64,000 bases of DNA, taken from the NCBI GenBank assembly GCA_021371955.1, contig JAJFVD010000003.1, forward strand, positions 494,075 to 558,074. The letters run 5' to 3'. The notes below the pieces were generated by a model that saw only the letters and a list, made by a program, of their open reading frames with translations, did not search any database and had not been told where the DNA came from. The position numbers and the translations under genes were made by a program. Of the stretch, positions 16,601 to 25,513 are shown piece after piece. The number at the start of each line of letters is the position of its first letter. Positions within the stretch are counted from its first letter, which is position 1. Origin of the DNA: Bacteroidales bacterium (GTDB lineage Bacteria > Bacteroidota > Bacteroidia > Bacteroidales > UBA932).

Positions 16601-17755
16601 ATGGTCCAAAACAAAGAAACCGAGAGATTTAAGACGCTTGAAACACCGTTTTATTACTATGACATGGAACTTCTCAGAGAAACTCTGAAAAGGTATACAG
16701 ATGAATTAAAAAAATATAACTATCATGCACACTATGCATTAAAGGCAAATGCAAATGTGAGAGTTCTTTCACTCATAAAGGATTTCGGTCTTGGTGCCGA
16801 TTGTGTAAGCGGCAATGAAGTTTCTCTCGCTCTTAAAACAGGTTTTTCTCCTGATAAAGTTGTATATGCCGGAGTAGGCAAATCCGACAAAGAGATAAAA
16901 ACTGCTCTCGAAGGCGGAATTTTCTGTTTTAACTGTGAATCTGTGCCGGAAATTGAAGTTATTAATTCCATTGCAGAATCAATGGGTAAAAAGGTTGGAA
17001 TAGCCCTTAGGATTAATCCTGACATTGATGCTCATACACATAAATACATCAGTACAGGAAGGTCTCAGGACAAATTTGGGATAAGTCCCTGGATGTTCGA
17101 TGAAGTACTAGCTACAATAAAGAAATCTTCTAATATCAATCTTATAGGTCTCCACTTCCACGTGGGCTCCCAGATAACCGACCTGAATGTTTTTTCAATG
17201 TTGTGCAAAAGAGTAAACGAAATTCAGAAGTTGTTTATTGAAAGGGGAATATTTATTGAAAACATCAATCTTGGGGGTGGTTTGGGAATAGATTATGTTA
17301 ACCCGGATGAAAACCCGATTTCCGATTTCAAAAATTACTTCTCAATAATAAACAGCAACCTTATAGTTTACCCGGGACAAAAAATTCATTTTGAGCCGGG
17401 CAGAACAATAGTGGCTCAGTGCGGCTCGCTTATTTCAAGAGTGCTGTATGTGAAGATGGGTAAAGGAAAGAAATTTGCTATTCTTGATGCCGGGATGAAC
17501 GACCTGATAAGGCCGGCTCTGTATCAGGCAAGCCACAGAATAGACAACCTTACGTCGAAGGGAAGAGTAATGCGCTATGATGTTGTAGGCCCTGTATGTG
17601 AATCAAGCGACCGCTTCGGAAAGAATCTTCTTCTTCCGCAAACCAAAAGAGGCGATTTGGTTGCAATTCGTTCTGCCGGTGCATACGGACAAGTAATGGC
17701 AATGAGATATAACCAAAAAGATATTGCTCCTGAATATTTTTCCGAAAATATTTAA
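16601..17755 (+). CDS. lysA: Diaminopimelate decarboxylase
   Basis: PLP-dependent fold-III decarboxylase making L-lysine from meso-diaminopimelate. 384 residues: the PLP lysine lies in YALKANANVRVL, the glycine-rich loop is NINLGGGLGIDY, the phosphate/substrate loop is IHFEPGRTIVAQCG, and the catalytic cysteine loop reads VGPVCESSDRFGK. CESSD replaces the more common CESGD. A carboxynorspermidine decarboxylase role was considered, given the polyamine-like neighbour, but the length and motifs fit LysA better. Confidence 0.88.
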   Translation: MVQNKETERFKTLETPFYYYDMELLRETLKRYTDELKKYNYHAHYALKANANVRVLSLIKDFGLGADCVSGNEVSLALKTGFSPDKVVYAGVGKSDKEIKTALEGGIFCFNCESVPEIEVINSIAESMGKKVGIALRINPDIDAHTHKYISTGRSQDKFGISPWMFDEVLATIKKSSNINLIGLHFHVGSQITDLNVFSMLCKRVNEIQKLFIERGIFIENINLGGGLGIDYVNPDENPISDFKNYFSIINSNLIVYPGQKIHFEPGRTIVAQCGSLISRVLYVKMGKGKKFAILDAGMNDLIRPALYQASHRIDNLTSKGRVMRYDVVGPVCESSDRFGKNLLLPQTKRGDLVAIRSAGAYGQVMAMRYNQKDIAPEYFSENI

Positions 17756-17788
17756 CAGTTAATTTTATTTACTAAAGAAAAACAAATT

Positions 17789-18397
17789 ATGAGCAGAGTA
17801 AGTTCTAAAGATCGGTACGTTTCCCAGGTGTACGTACTATTCAGGCAAAAGGGACTTAAGATGACAATGGAAGAGATTGCAGATGACCTTAAACTTACAA
17901 AGAAGACTCTTTACAACAATTTCAACAGTAAGGAAGAGCTGATGCGTACAGTTATGCAGTTTGTACTCGGAGACATTGAATTCCGTATAAATCTTGCGCT
18001 TAATCAGGGACGTAATGCTATTGAGGCACTGCATCATACGAGCGAAATGATGAATAAATCTCTAACTGAAATAGGCCCGCTGCTGCTCAGCGACTCATCA
18101 AAATATCTTCCGGATCTGAAACTTCTGGACCACACAAACAGGATGTCGTTCTATTCAAAGATAATTTACGAAAATCTGGAAAGAGGAATTACAGAGTCGC
18201 TTTACAGGGATGATCTCAACAAAGAGCTTGTTACTTTGTTTTTTACATCTGCAATGGCCAAAATATACTCATGGAACGGCTCCTACACTTTTCTCAGAGA
18301 TCCATACATATTTCACTCTGAGCTGGTGAGATACCATCTTGAGGCAATTGTAAATGATGATGGAAGAAAAATCCTTAATGGTTTTATATCGAAATAG
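17789..18397 (+). CDS. TetR/AcrR family transcriptional regulator
   Basis: 202 residues with an N-terminal TetR helix-turn-helix (about 15-60: MTMEEIADDLKLTKKTLYNNFNSKEEL) and a helical ligand-binding C-terminal domain. It follows lysA by 33 bases and precedes ffh by 25, so it may be cotranscribed with either. No operator-like palindrome was seen nearby, and its targets cannot be inferred. Confidence 0.9.
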   Translation: MSRVSSKDRYVSQVYVLFRQKGLKMTMEEIADDLKLTKKTLYNNFNSKEELMRTVMQFVLGDIEFRINLALNQGRNAIEALHHTSEMMNKSLTEIGPLLLSDSSKYLPDLKLLDHTNRMSFYSKIIYENLERGITESLYRDDLNKELVTLFFTSAMAKIYSWNGSYTFLRDPYIFHSELVRYHLEAIVNDDGRKILNGFISK

Positions 18398-18422
18398 TTA
18401 GTCACAAAAATATTCCTATTAA

Positions 18423-19754
18423 ATGATGTTTGAAAATTTAATTGACAGATTGGAGAGCTCCTTTAAACTGCTTAAAGGTGAGGGGAGGATTACTGAGGTA
18501 AACGTAGCCGAAACGCTTAAAGAAATAAGAAAGGCCCTTCTGGATGCCGATGTAAGTTATAAAATTGCCAAAAATTTTTGTGATGATGTGAAGCAAAAAG
18601 CAATGGGGCAGGATGTGCTTAAGGCTGTCCGGCCAGGCCAGATGCTTACAAAAATTGTTCATGACGAGCTTACCCTGCTCATGGGCAGCGAGGCTCAGGA
18701 CATTTCCGTTAAAGGCAATCCCGGAATTGTACTGGTTGCCGGTTTACAGGGTTCAGGTAAAACAACATTTTCCGGAAAGCTGGCACTCAACTGTAAAACA
18801 AAAAGAGGGCTAAAAACCATGCTTGTTGCCTGTGACGTGTACAGGCCTGCTGCTATTGAACAGCTGAAAATCCTTGGCGACCAGGTTGGGGTATTTGTAT
18901 ATTCGGAAGAGGGAGCTAAAGATCCTGTTCAGATAGCAAAAAATGCAATTTCCAAAGCAAAACAGGAGGGGTATTCATTAGTAATAATAGATACAGCCGG
19001 TCGTCTTGCGATTGATGAGCAGATGATGACGGAAATTGCTGCAATCAAAAAAACGGTACAGCCCACAGAAACCCTGTTTGTTGTTGACGCAATGACCGGT
19101 CAGGATGCCGTTGAAACAGCAAAAGCGTTCAATGACAGGCTCAATTTTGACGGAGTCGTACTTACTAAACTTGATGGTGATACCAGAGGCGGTGCGGCCC
19201 TTTCGATTATGGCGGTCGTTAATAAGCCAATCAAATTTGCCTCATCTGGCGAAAAGATGGAGGCACTTGATGTTTTCCATCCAAAAAGGATTGCAGACAG
19301 AATATTGGGCATGGGAGACGTTGTCTCTCTGGTAGAAAAGGCTCAGGAACAATTTGACGAGGTTGAGGCTCGCAGGCTTCAGAAGAAACTTGCAAAAGAT
19401 CAGTTTTCACTTCAGGATTTTTACAGCCAGATACAGCAGATAAAAAAGATGGGCAATATCAAGGAGCTTGCCTCAATGATTCCCGGAATGGGAAAAGCGC
19501 TCAAAGATATTGACATGGACAACTCATCTTTCAAAAGCATTGAGGCGATAATTCAGTCGATGACTGTTGAAGAAAAAGATAATCCTGCAATTTTAAACGG
19601 AAGCAGGAGGAAAAGGATTGCTGCCGGAAGCGGAACTTCTATTGCCGAAGTTAACAGGCTTATAAAGCAATTCGAAGATACCCGCAAAGTGATGAAAAAT
19701 TTTGCCGGAGGCGGAAAAAATGCCATGAAGGCAATCGGAGGTTTACGCAGATAA
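18423..19754 (+). CDS. ffh: Signal recognition particle protein Ffh
   Basis: SRP54-type GTPase that binds 4.5S RNA and signal peptides. 443 residues: N domain, then G domain with [15 protein letters not shown] (P-loop), [24 protein letters not shown] and [14 protein letters not shown], then a methionine-rich M domain containing [20 protein letters not shown] (RNA-binding helix). ATG 18426 is an alternative that gives the usual MFENL N terminus. Followed 19 bases later by folD. Confidence 0.98.
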   Translation: MMFENLIDRLESSFKLLKGEGRITEVNVAETLKEIRKALLDADVSYKIAKNFCDDVKQKAMGQDVLKAVRPGQMLTKIVHDELTLLMGSEAQDISVKGNPGIVLVAGLQGSGKTTFSGKLALNCKTKRGLKTMLVACDVYRPAAIEQLKILGDQVGVFVYSEEGAKDPVQIAKNAISKAKQEGYSLVIIDTAGRLAIDEQMMTEIAAIKKTVQPTETLFVVDAMTGQDAVETAKAFNDRLNFDGVVLTKLDGDTRGGAALSIMAVVNKPIKFASSGEKMEALDVFHPKRIADRILGMGDVVSLVEKAQEQFDEVEARRLQKKLAKDQFSLQDFYSQIQQIKKMGNIKELASMIPGMGKALKDIDMDNSSFKSIEAIIQSMTVEEKDNPAILNGSRRKRIAAGSGTSIAEVNRLIKQFEDTRKVMKNFAGGGKNAMKAIGGLRR

Positions 19755-19773
19755 TTTAATTCAAATCAGGTAT

Positions 19774-20640
19774 ATGATAATTCTGGACGGAAAAGCGACT
19801 GCAGATGAGATTAAAATTGAAATAGCCGCAAAAGTGGATGAAATTCTCCTGAAGGGGGGGAAAAGGCCACACCTTGCAGCAATCCTTGTTGGAGATGACG
19901 GTGCTTCGCAAACATATGTCGGTCATAAAGAAAAGGCGTGCGCTCAAGTAGGATTCACCTCTACAATACTACGGTTTTCAAACTCAATTACTGAGGATTT
20001 TCTTATAAATGAAATAGCCGCAATTAACGCCAATCCCGATATAGACGGACTGATTGTTCAGCTTCCTCTTCCTAAGCACATTAATGAGCAGAGAGTAATA
20101 GAAACAATTGATCCCAAAAAAGATGTTGATGGTTTTCATCCCGAAAATGTTGGACGAATGGTACTTGGCCTGCCGTCTTTTGTATCGGCAACGCCATGGG
20201 GCATTATGGAACTTCTGAAAAGGTACAATATTGAAACATCGGGTAAAAACTGCGTTGTAATAGGAAGAAGCAATATTGTAGGCAGGCCTATGGCGAATCT
20301 GCTGTCTCAGAAATCCAAACCGGGAGACTGCACTGTTACAATTTGCCACAGCCGCACCAAAGATATAAAGGAACATACTTTAAATGCAGATATTATAATT
20401 GCAGCGTTGGGCATACCCGAATTTCTCACCGGAGATATGGTAAAAGATGGTGCTGTTATTATTGATGTGGGTATTACAAGAGTAAAAGCCGACAATAAGA
20501 GCGGTTTCCGTTTAGTGGGAGATGTCCTGTTCAAGGAAGTATCACCAAAATGTTCATATATTACTCCCGTTCCCGGTGGTGTGGGCCCTATGACTATTAT
20601 TTCGCTGCTGAATAATACTTTAAAAGCCGCAGGATATTAA
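19774..20640 (+). CDS. folD: Methylenetetrahydrofolate dehydrogenase / cyclohydrolase
   Basis: Bifunctional folate one-carbon enzyme. 288 residues with [21 protein letters not shown] (active-site Lys and Tyr), [13 protein letters not shown], the Rossmann motif [17 protein letters not shown], and C-terminal [16 protein letters not shown]. Normal length. Followed by a terminator. Confidence 0.98.
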   Translation: MIILDGKATADEIKIEIAAKVDEILLKGGKRPHLAAILVGDDGASQTYVGHKEKACAQVGFTSTILRFSNSITEDFLINEIAAINANPDIDGLIVQLPLPKHINEQRVIETIDPKKDVDGFHPENVGRMVLGLPSFVSATPWGIMELLKRYNIETSGKNCVVIGRSNIVGRPMANLLSQKSKPGDCTVTICHSRTKDIKEHTLNADIIIAALGIPEFLTGDMVKDGAVIIDVGITRVKADNKSGFRLVGDVLFKEVSPKCSYITPVPGGVGPMTIISLLNNTLKAAGY

Positions 20641-20674
20641 TTCATTGTTCAATATTATATTTATATAAAAATGA

Positions 20675-20703
20675 GAAAGCCGGTTTTTAAACCGGCTTTC
20701 CTT
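20675..20703 (+). terminator. Terminator after folD
   Basis: Stem GAAAGCCGGT / ACCGGCTTTC with a short T/A loop, then CTTTGG; strong stem, weak T-tract. The rest of the intergenic stretch to 20810 shows nothing else I can assign. Confidence 0.75.
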
Positions 20704-20810
20704 TGGTAGGGACGTACTGTTTTATGAATGTTCACCTAAATTTCATATGTTACTCCCGTACCGGGGCTTTCCTATTTAATTGTTTAATACTTTCCAAGTA
20801 ACTGCGGAAA

Positions 20811-23246
20811 TTAGTTCCCGTTTCCAACACGGCTTGCCTCTTCGGCGTTGCCCACTTTTCTCATTTTCATTCCTTTGCTTTGGCCAAAACGATACTGAAA
20901 GCTTAATGTTATTGTACGATTCCGGCTAAGAGATGTAAAATAATATGCATTAAGCTGGTCTGTGTTTAATGATACATTGTTTTTAAGGCTGTTAAATATA
21001 TCATGGACATTAAGCGAAAGAGTTCCCATATTTTTGAACAACCCTTTTTTAACTCCAACGGATATTTCATAAGTAGGGTCAACAGTAAAGTATCCGTAAG
21101 GAATTTTACTTTGGAAGACGCCTGTCAATTCAACTTTGTAGTCTTTAGGCAAAAGGAATGCCGTATTGATGTTGCCGTTTGAAAATATAGAGCTGCTTTT
21201 ATAACCCTCAGTTTTGTTTTCAACATTTGCCAGAAAGATATTTGCATTTATTATCATCCATTTTGTGATGGGAAATTCTGTTAAAGACACCGATCCTCCC
21301 ATAAACGATTGCTTTCCAAAGTTATCCCAAATGAGTTTTTTCTCTCCGGTTTGCGAGTTGAAATATGCATTCTGAATGATGGCGTTATTCAGGAATTGTC
21401 CGTGAAGTGCAAACGACAAATGTTGTTTTACACCCAAAGAGAGGCTGATCTGATGATTATACTGCGGATTCACGTTTGGATTGCCTTCAACTGAACTGTT
21501 GGCATCAATATACATTCTGAAAGGATTTAACTGGTAGAAGCTTGGTCTTTGAATCCTCATTGTGTATGAGAGCCCGAATCTTAGATTCTTATTGGGTGTG
21601 TAGCCTACAAATGCAGTTGGAAAAACATCCAGATAAGATTTAGTGGTAACAGTATCCGCACTTATCCATTCACCTGTTGAATTTGTCATCTCAGCTCTGA
21701 TACCGCCTTTAACGCTCCAAACTGTTCCGAACTGTTTTGCAAGAGAAACATATGCAGCAGAAATATTTTCAGTGTAGTTGAATTTGCTGCTTAACTGGTT
21801 GTTTACAATCCAGTTGCCGTTAATCTGGTCATTCCGCACGAGGTCATTGTTAGTCCTGCTTTGGGCCCACTTGGCACCTGCCTCCATCTTAATTGTTTTG
21901 AAGATAACCTGTTCGTAATCTGCTCTAAGGGACATTATGTTAATCAGCTGGTTTGAACTGCTTTTGAATATAGAAGGAACCCTTGTCTCCGCACCCTGGC
22001 TATCAGAAAAATAGTTGTCCTGGGCACTGTTCTTTCCAATGTCGTAATAGCCGTAATCTGCATTAAGAGTTATCTCCTGACTTTCTTTAAACGTATGGGT
22101 ATAGTTTAAATTTCCCGATAATGTGTAAAAATTATCCTTATTGCTGATACCTGTTCTTGTATTTTCTATAAGCACTCCATTGTTGAAAAGCTCATTCCCT
22201 GTTACATCATTATCTGTGTTTCCTGTCTGATTTCTGATGAAACCGTTCACAATAACACCTACAATATCTTTTTTAGTCAGAAATACATCATTTACTACAC
22301 GGAACGAGTGGTTTTTATTTAAGAAGTCAAACTCAGTTGTCCCTTTCAAAATAAGACCGTTTCCAATATTTGTTGTAGTATATATATTTTCAAAAGATTC
22401 ATTAAATCTGGGGCTATATGTTACTGAAGTGTTTGTTTTTTCGCTCCTGTAGTTCAGGTTTAATGTTCCGTCGGCACCCTGATAGTATTTCTCGTATGGA
22501 CCTGCTGTATAAGAACCTTTAAACGATCCGTTTAATCCCTTTGCAAAACTTTTCTTTGTTTTGATATTGATAATACCACCGGAACCTGCTGCATCATATT
22601 TTGCCGAAGGATGTGAAATGATTTCAATCTTGTCAATTGTAGATCCATCCGTTCCGCTAAGCAGCGACTCAAGTTCTGCTCCCGAAAGGTTTGACGGTCT
22701 TCCGTCTATCCATACCTGAACAGCTGAGCCGTTTAGCAATATATTTCCGGAAGGGTCCACGCTGATACCCGGCGCCTTTTTAAGCACATCCAGCGCATTG
22801 CTGCCCTGTGTTGATACAGCTTCTGAAACATTCATTACTATTTTGTCGAGTTTCTGTTCGATAACAGGAACCTTTGCAACTATGACTGCCGATTTTAACG
22901 CTATTGCATCTGATGCAAGCTTTATTACTCCAAGGTCAACATTGTTTGCATCCTGATTTATGTTGATTACAAATGTTGTATCCCTGAAACCGATGAATGA
23001 TACTTTAACGTTGCATTTGCCAAAAATAACATTGTTGATTTGAAAATTACCATTTTCGCCGGTGGTTGCTCCGCCAACTATTTTCTTTGCTTCGTCCTGA
23101 ATGCTTACAGTAGCGAAGGGTAGGGGATTTCCGTTACTTTTCTCAGTTACTTTACCTACAATGATTCCATTGTTTTTAGCGGCAAATGCACTGTTGAATA
23201 ATAAAATTGTTAAAATTAATGTGAAAGAAAGAAATTTGTTATACAT
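20811..23246 (-). CDS. Outer-membrane beta-barrel protein, TonB-receptor-like
   Basis: About 811 residues from ATG 23246 (MYNKFLSFTLILTILL); an ATG at 23270 would add eight residues and lengthen the signal n-region. A signal peptide to about residue 23 is followed by a carboxypeptidase-regulatory-like Ig domain (GIIVGKVTEKSNGNPLPFATVSI, about 27-110), a plug-like domain (VLKKAPGISVDPSGNILLNG, WIDGRPSNLSG) and a long C-terminal barrel ending in an aromatic strand (TITLSFQYRFG). This fits the OMP_b-brl_3-type outer membrane proteins. Substrate unknown. It may be the last gene of the ABC/GntR unit upstream, since no promoter of its own was found. Confidence 0.85.
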   Translation of the reverse strand: MYNKFLSFTLILTILLFNSAFAAKNNGIIVGKVTEKSNGNPLPFATVSIQDEAKKIVGGATTGENGNFQINNVIFGKCNVKVSFIGFRDTTFVININQDANNVDLGVIKLASDAIALKSAVIVAKVPVIEQKLDKIVMNVSEAVSTQGSNALDVLKKAPGISVDPSGNILLNGSAVQVWIDGRPSNLSGAELESLLSGTDGSTIDKIEIISHPSAKYDAAGSGGIINIKTKKSFAKGLNGSFKGSYTAGPYEKYYQGADGTLNLNYRSEKTNTSVTYSPRFNESFENIYTTTNIGNGLILKGTTEFDFLNKNHSFRVVNDVFLTKKDIVGVIVNGFIRNQTGNTDNDVTGNELFNNGVLIENTRTGISNKDNFYTLSGNLNYTHTFKESQEITLNADYGYYDIGKNSAQDNYFSDSQGAETRVPSIFKSSSNQLINIMSLRADYEQVIFKTIKMEAGAKWAQSRTNNDLVRNDQINGNWIVNNQLSSKFNYTENISAAYVSLAKQFGTVWSVKGGIRAEMTNSTGEWISADTVTTKSYLDVFPTAFVGYTPNKNLRFGLSYTMRIQRPSFYQLNPFRMYIDANSSVEGNPNVNPQYNHQISLSLGVKQHLSFALHGQFLNNAIIQNAYFNSQTGEKKLIWDNFGKQSFMGGSVSLTEFPITKWMIINANIFLANVENKTEGYKSSSIFSNGNINTAFLLPKDYKVELTGVFQSKIPYGYFTVDPTYEISVGVKKGLFKNMGTLSLNVHDIFNSLKNNVSLNTDQLNAYYFTSLSRNRTITLSFQYRFGQSKGMKMRKVGNAEEASRVGNGN

Positions 23247-23302
23247 AGTTCTGTTGAAATTTGAATACATTGTGTTGCATAATATAATTTACACACCTTT
23301 AG

Positions 23303-23336
23303 ACGAAGACTAATGTCAATTAGTTGCACTCTTCGT
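23303..23336. repeat. Nested inverted repeat upstream of the outer-membrane gene
   Basis: Outer arms ACGAAGA (23303-23309) and TCTTCGT (23330-23336) enclose a perfect inner pair CTAAT (23310-23314) / ATTAG (23319-23323). No T-tract follows, so it is not a standard terminator. The 11-mer ACGAAGACTAA at 23303-23313 recurs in the opposite orientation at 25358-25368, in the leader of the ABC operon. Confidence 0.6.
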
Positions 23337-23355
23337 GAAAAAAAGTTAAAGTTTT

Positions 23356-23700
23356 TTAAAGATCTCTGAAAATATCTGAGGGTTTGAGCCCTAACAGATT
23401 CATTCGTTTAGTTATTTTGGGCAGTTCTTCTTTTATGAATTGTTCTCTTTGGAATGAAATGATGTTTGCCTTTGCTCCTGTTGTTATGTAATAACCAACT
23501 CCGCGTTTATTGTAAATTATTTCGACAGACTGAAGATGGTCGTAGGTTCTCATAATCGTATTGGGATTGACTCCAAGGGTAATGCCCAGTTCTCGCACGG
23601 AAGGAATCCTCTCTTCCTCTCTCCATTCTTCCCCGAGAATTTTGTCGCAAATGGTATCGGAGATCTGGAGATAAATCGGTTTATGTTCGTTGAATTCCAT
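23356..23700 (-). CDS. GntR family transcriptional regulator, short YtrA-like
   Basis: 114 residues: N-terminal winged helix of GntR type (KPIYLQISDTICDKIL, RIPSVRELGITLGVNPNTIMRTYDHL) and only a short C-terminal helical tail, as in the YtrA subfamily. It is the third gene of an ABC ATPase-permease-GntR unit; such regulators usually repress their own operon. A matching operator covers the start of the operon (25367-25388). Gap to the permease gene is 5 bases. Confidence 0.92.
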   Translation of the reverse strand: MEFNEHKPIYLQISDTICDKILGEEWREEERIPSVRELGITLGVNPNTIMRTYDHLQSVEIIYNKRGVGYYITTGAKANIISFQREQFIKEELPKITKRMNLLGLKPSDIFRDL

Positions 23701-23705
23701 AACTT

Positions 23706-24506
23706 TTAGTATTGCTGGGTTTTCATTTTGTAGAAAGTACCTGTAAGAAAGGCTATGGGAAATATTCCGTAGAAGATAACCATAAATGAATAGTAAAAAC
23801 CTTTAAGAATTGTCCCTACAGATTCAAATCCCTGAATTTTATCGATGTCAGACAGGTTTTCTACTTTTAAGGTCATTTTCATATTCTGCATAGTCTGGAA
23901 ATCATCCTTGAAAACAACAGTAATCATAATTACAAGGATAAACGCAAGTACGATATAAAGACCCACTCCTGACAAAATGGTTTTCAAAGCCTTGTTTTTC
24001 TGGAACATGAAATTCCCAAATATGCACCCGAATTGCAAAATGAGGGCTTCGAATAAATTTTCAAATGGTTTTTCATAATCGACAAGTGCACTGAAAATAT
24101 ATCCCGGAAACATTTTCGGACTTATTGTCGCCAGAATTGTGTCTGTAATAAGTATCGAGCCAAATGTGATTAATGGAAGGAATATTACAGTATTGGTGAG
24201 CATGCTTAAAAACTTTTCAGTTACGGAAGCAGGCAGCAATACATAGTCAATACCTTTTTTCGGATGATTGTAGTTCCTGTAAAGATTAAAAGGAGCAATT
24301 ATCATTGTAATCATTGTAGCGAGAAAAAGATAGGAGTTACGGGAGTTTGCACTGGCAGGACCTCCGTTGAAAATGAGCATGCTAAGCCAGTATCCTGCAA
24401 GCAGAAGTGAAAAAATTGCAGCGATTTTTATAATCACCGGAGTTCTCTCAGAAAACTCTTTTTTTACCAGTTTGAAAAATCTGTTTTTATTTAAAATTTC
24501 GTTCAT
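23706..24506 (-). CDS. ABC transporter membrane subunit (putative)
   Basis: 266 residues with about six hydrophobic segments (near 28-46, 60-76, 100-125, 150-165, 178-197 and 235-257). No named family recognised with certainty. Its place between an ABC ATPase (7-base gap) and a GntR regulator makes it the likely permease of a small YtrBC-like exporter. Confidence 0.75.
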   Translation of the reverse strand: MNEILNKNRFFKLVKKEFSERTPVIIKIAAIFSLLLAGYWLSMLIFNGGPASANSRNSYLFLATMITMIIAPFNLYRNYNHPKKGIDYVLLPASVTEKFLSMLTNTVIFLPLITFGSILITDTILATISPKMFPGYIFSALVDYEKPFENLFEALILQFGCIFGNFMFQKNKALKTILSGVGLYIVLAFILVIMITVVFKDDFQTMQNMKMTLKVENLSDIDKIQGFESVGTILKGFYYSFMVIFYGIFPIAFLTGTFYKMKTQQY

Positions 24507-24513
24507 GACTCAG

Positions 24514-25350
24514 CTATTTTTTAAAAATGTCTTTGATAATCTCTTTGTTTGATAAAACGGTATTGAAGAGAGCTTCAATATTTACTTTACATTCCATACC
24601 GGAAGTATTTCTCCGGGCAACGATATACCCTCCTAAAGTTGGTTCTGAATAAATTGCCCCCTCAGCCGGAACAGGGCTAAATTCGAAGCAGAGATTGCGG
24701 CTTATGTTCTCGATGCTTTCATTTAAAAGGACACCGTTCTTATCGAGAATAATTATTGGGTCAATAAGGTTTTCAAGATCTCTAACCTGATGTGTGGAAA
24801 TCACGATGCAGGTCTCGTCTGTAGATGCCTGTGAAATGACTCTTCTGAGCTGGGTTTTCGAAGGAATATCAAGACCATTGCTTGGTTCGTCCATAAGAAC
24901 AAGGCGCGTGTTTGTCGCAAGCGCAAAAGCTATTATTGCCTTCTTTTGCTGACCGAATGATAGCTTTGTAAATTTATAGTTACCATTTACTTCAAAATCG
25001 GTCATCAGCCTGCTGAACTTGTTGGCGTCATAAGACGGATAAAATTCACCTCTGAGTTTAGCGAAATTATTTATTGTTATATCCGGTCCGACAAAGTCTT
25101 CCGGAATGTAAAACAATTCGCTCAAAAATCCGGGCTCCCTTTTTGAAGGTTCGTGATTCATAACGGAACAACTACCTGAATTAACTTTTAACAATCCGCA
25201 GATTATTTTTAGCAGTGTAGTCTTTCCAACGCCATTTTGTCCCAGAAGTCCATATATTTTTCCGGCTTCCAGAGAGAGGCTTACATCTTTAAATACAAGG
25301 TGTCTTGAATAGCTAAAGTGTAGATTTTCAATTGTTACCATATTATTCAT
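24514..25350 (-). CDS. ABC transporter ATP-binding protein
   Basis: 278 residues with Walker A GLLGQNGVGKTTLLK, signature LSFGQQKK, Walker B LVLMDEPSNGLD and H-loop VISTHQVRDLE. The C-terminal extension of about 60 residues is typical of exporter-type ATPases such as YtrB/CcmA-like. First gene of the operon, behind a consensus promoter with a GntR-type operator. The substrate is unknown; in related systems these exporters respond to cell-envelope stress or antibiotics. Confidence 0.95.
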   Translation of the reverse strand: MNNMVTIENLHFSYSRHLVFKDVSLSLEAGKIYGLLGQNGVGKTTLLKIICGLLKVNSGSCSVMNHEPSKREPGFLSELFYIPEDFVGPDITINNFAKLRGEFYPSYDANKFSRLMTDFEVNGNYKFTKLSFGQQKKAIIAFALATNTRLVLMDEPSNGLDIPSKTQLRRVISQASTDETCIVISTHQVRDLENLIDPIIILDKNGVLLNESIENISRNLCFEFSPVPAEGAIYSEPTLGGYIVARRNTSGMECKVNIEALFNTVLSNKEIIKDIFKK

Positions 25351-25366
25351 TATTAATTTAGTCTTC

Positions 25367-25388
25367 GTGTGTTAGTGAAGTAGTACAC
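25367..25388. promoter_or_regulatory. Candidate GntR operator of the ABC operon
   Basis: A 22-bp inverted repeat of the form GTGTnnTA-N6-TAnnACAC with both half-sites perfect. It starts 2 bp downstream of the -7 element and covers the expected transcription start, an ideal position for repression by the operon's own GntR protein. Confidence 0.65.
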
Positions 25389-25390
25389 TG

Positions 25391-25421
25391 CAAATGTAAA
25401 CATACTTTTTTATCCTCCAAA
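25391..25421 (-). promoter_or_regulatory. Promoter of the ABC/GntR operon
   Basis: Minus strand TTTG (25421-25418), 19-bp spacer, TACATTTG (25398-25391); exact Bacteroidetes consensus. Confidence 0.75.
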
Positions 25422-25429
25422 TTTTTATT

Positions 25430-25437
25430 TAAATTTG
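25430..25437 (+). promoter_or_regulatory. Possible -7 element for the M28 peptidase gene
   Basis: TAAATTTG matches TAnnTTTG but lies 76 bases before the ATG at 25514 and has no clear -33 element. Confidence 0.35.
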
Positions 25438-25513
25438 TACGAAATTTTTTTAATATTTTCTGTAAGTGATTGAAAATCTGAGATAAAAATTTTAATAAAA
25501 TAATAATATTTTA

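Noticed and set aside
16601..17755. lysA as carboxynorspermidine decarboxylase
   Set aside because: Length and the GPVCESSD and FEPGR loops fit diaminopimelate decarboxylase better; the polyamine idea rests only on the neighbouring gene.
20704..20730. AAC-N15-CGTC on the minus strand downstream of folD
   Set aside because: Points into the 3' end of folD with no gene behind it; probably chance.
23303..23336. Palindrome after the GntR gene as a rho-independent terminator
   Set aside because: No T-tract follows on the minus strand and the stem is interrupted; kept as an inverted repeat of unknown role.
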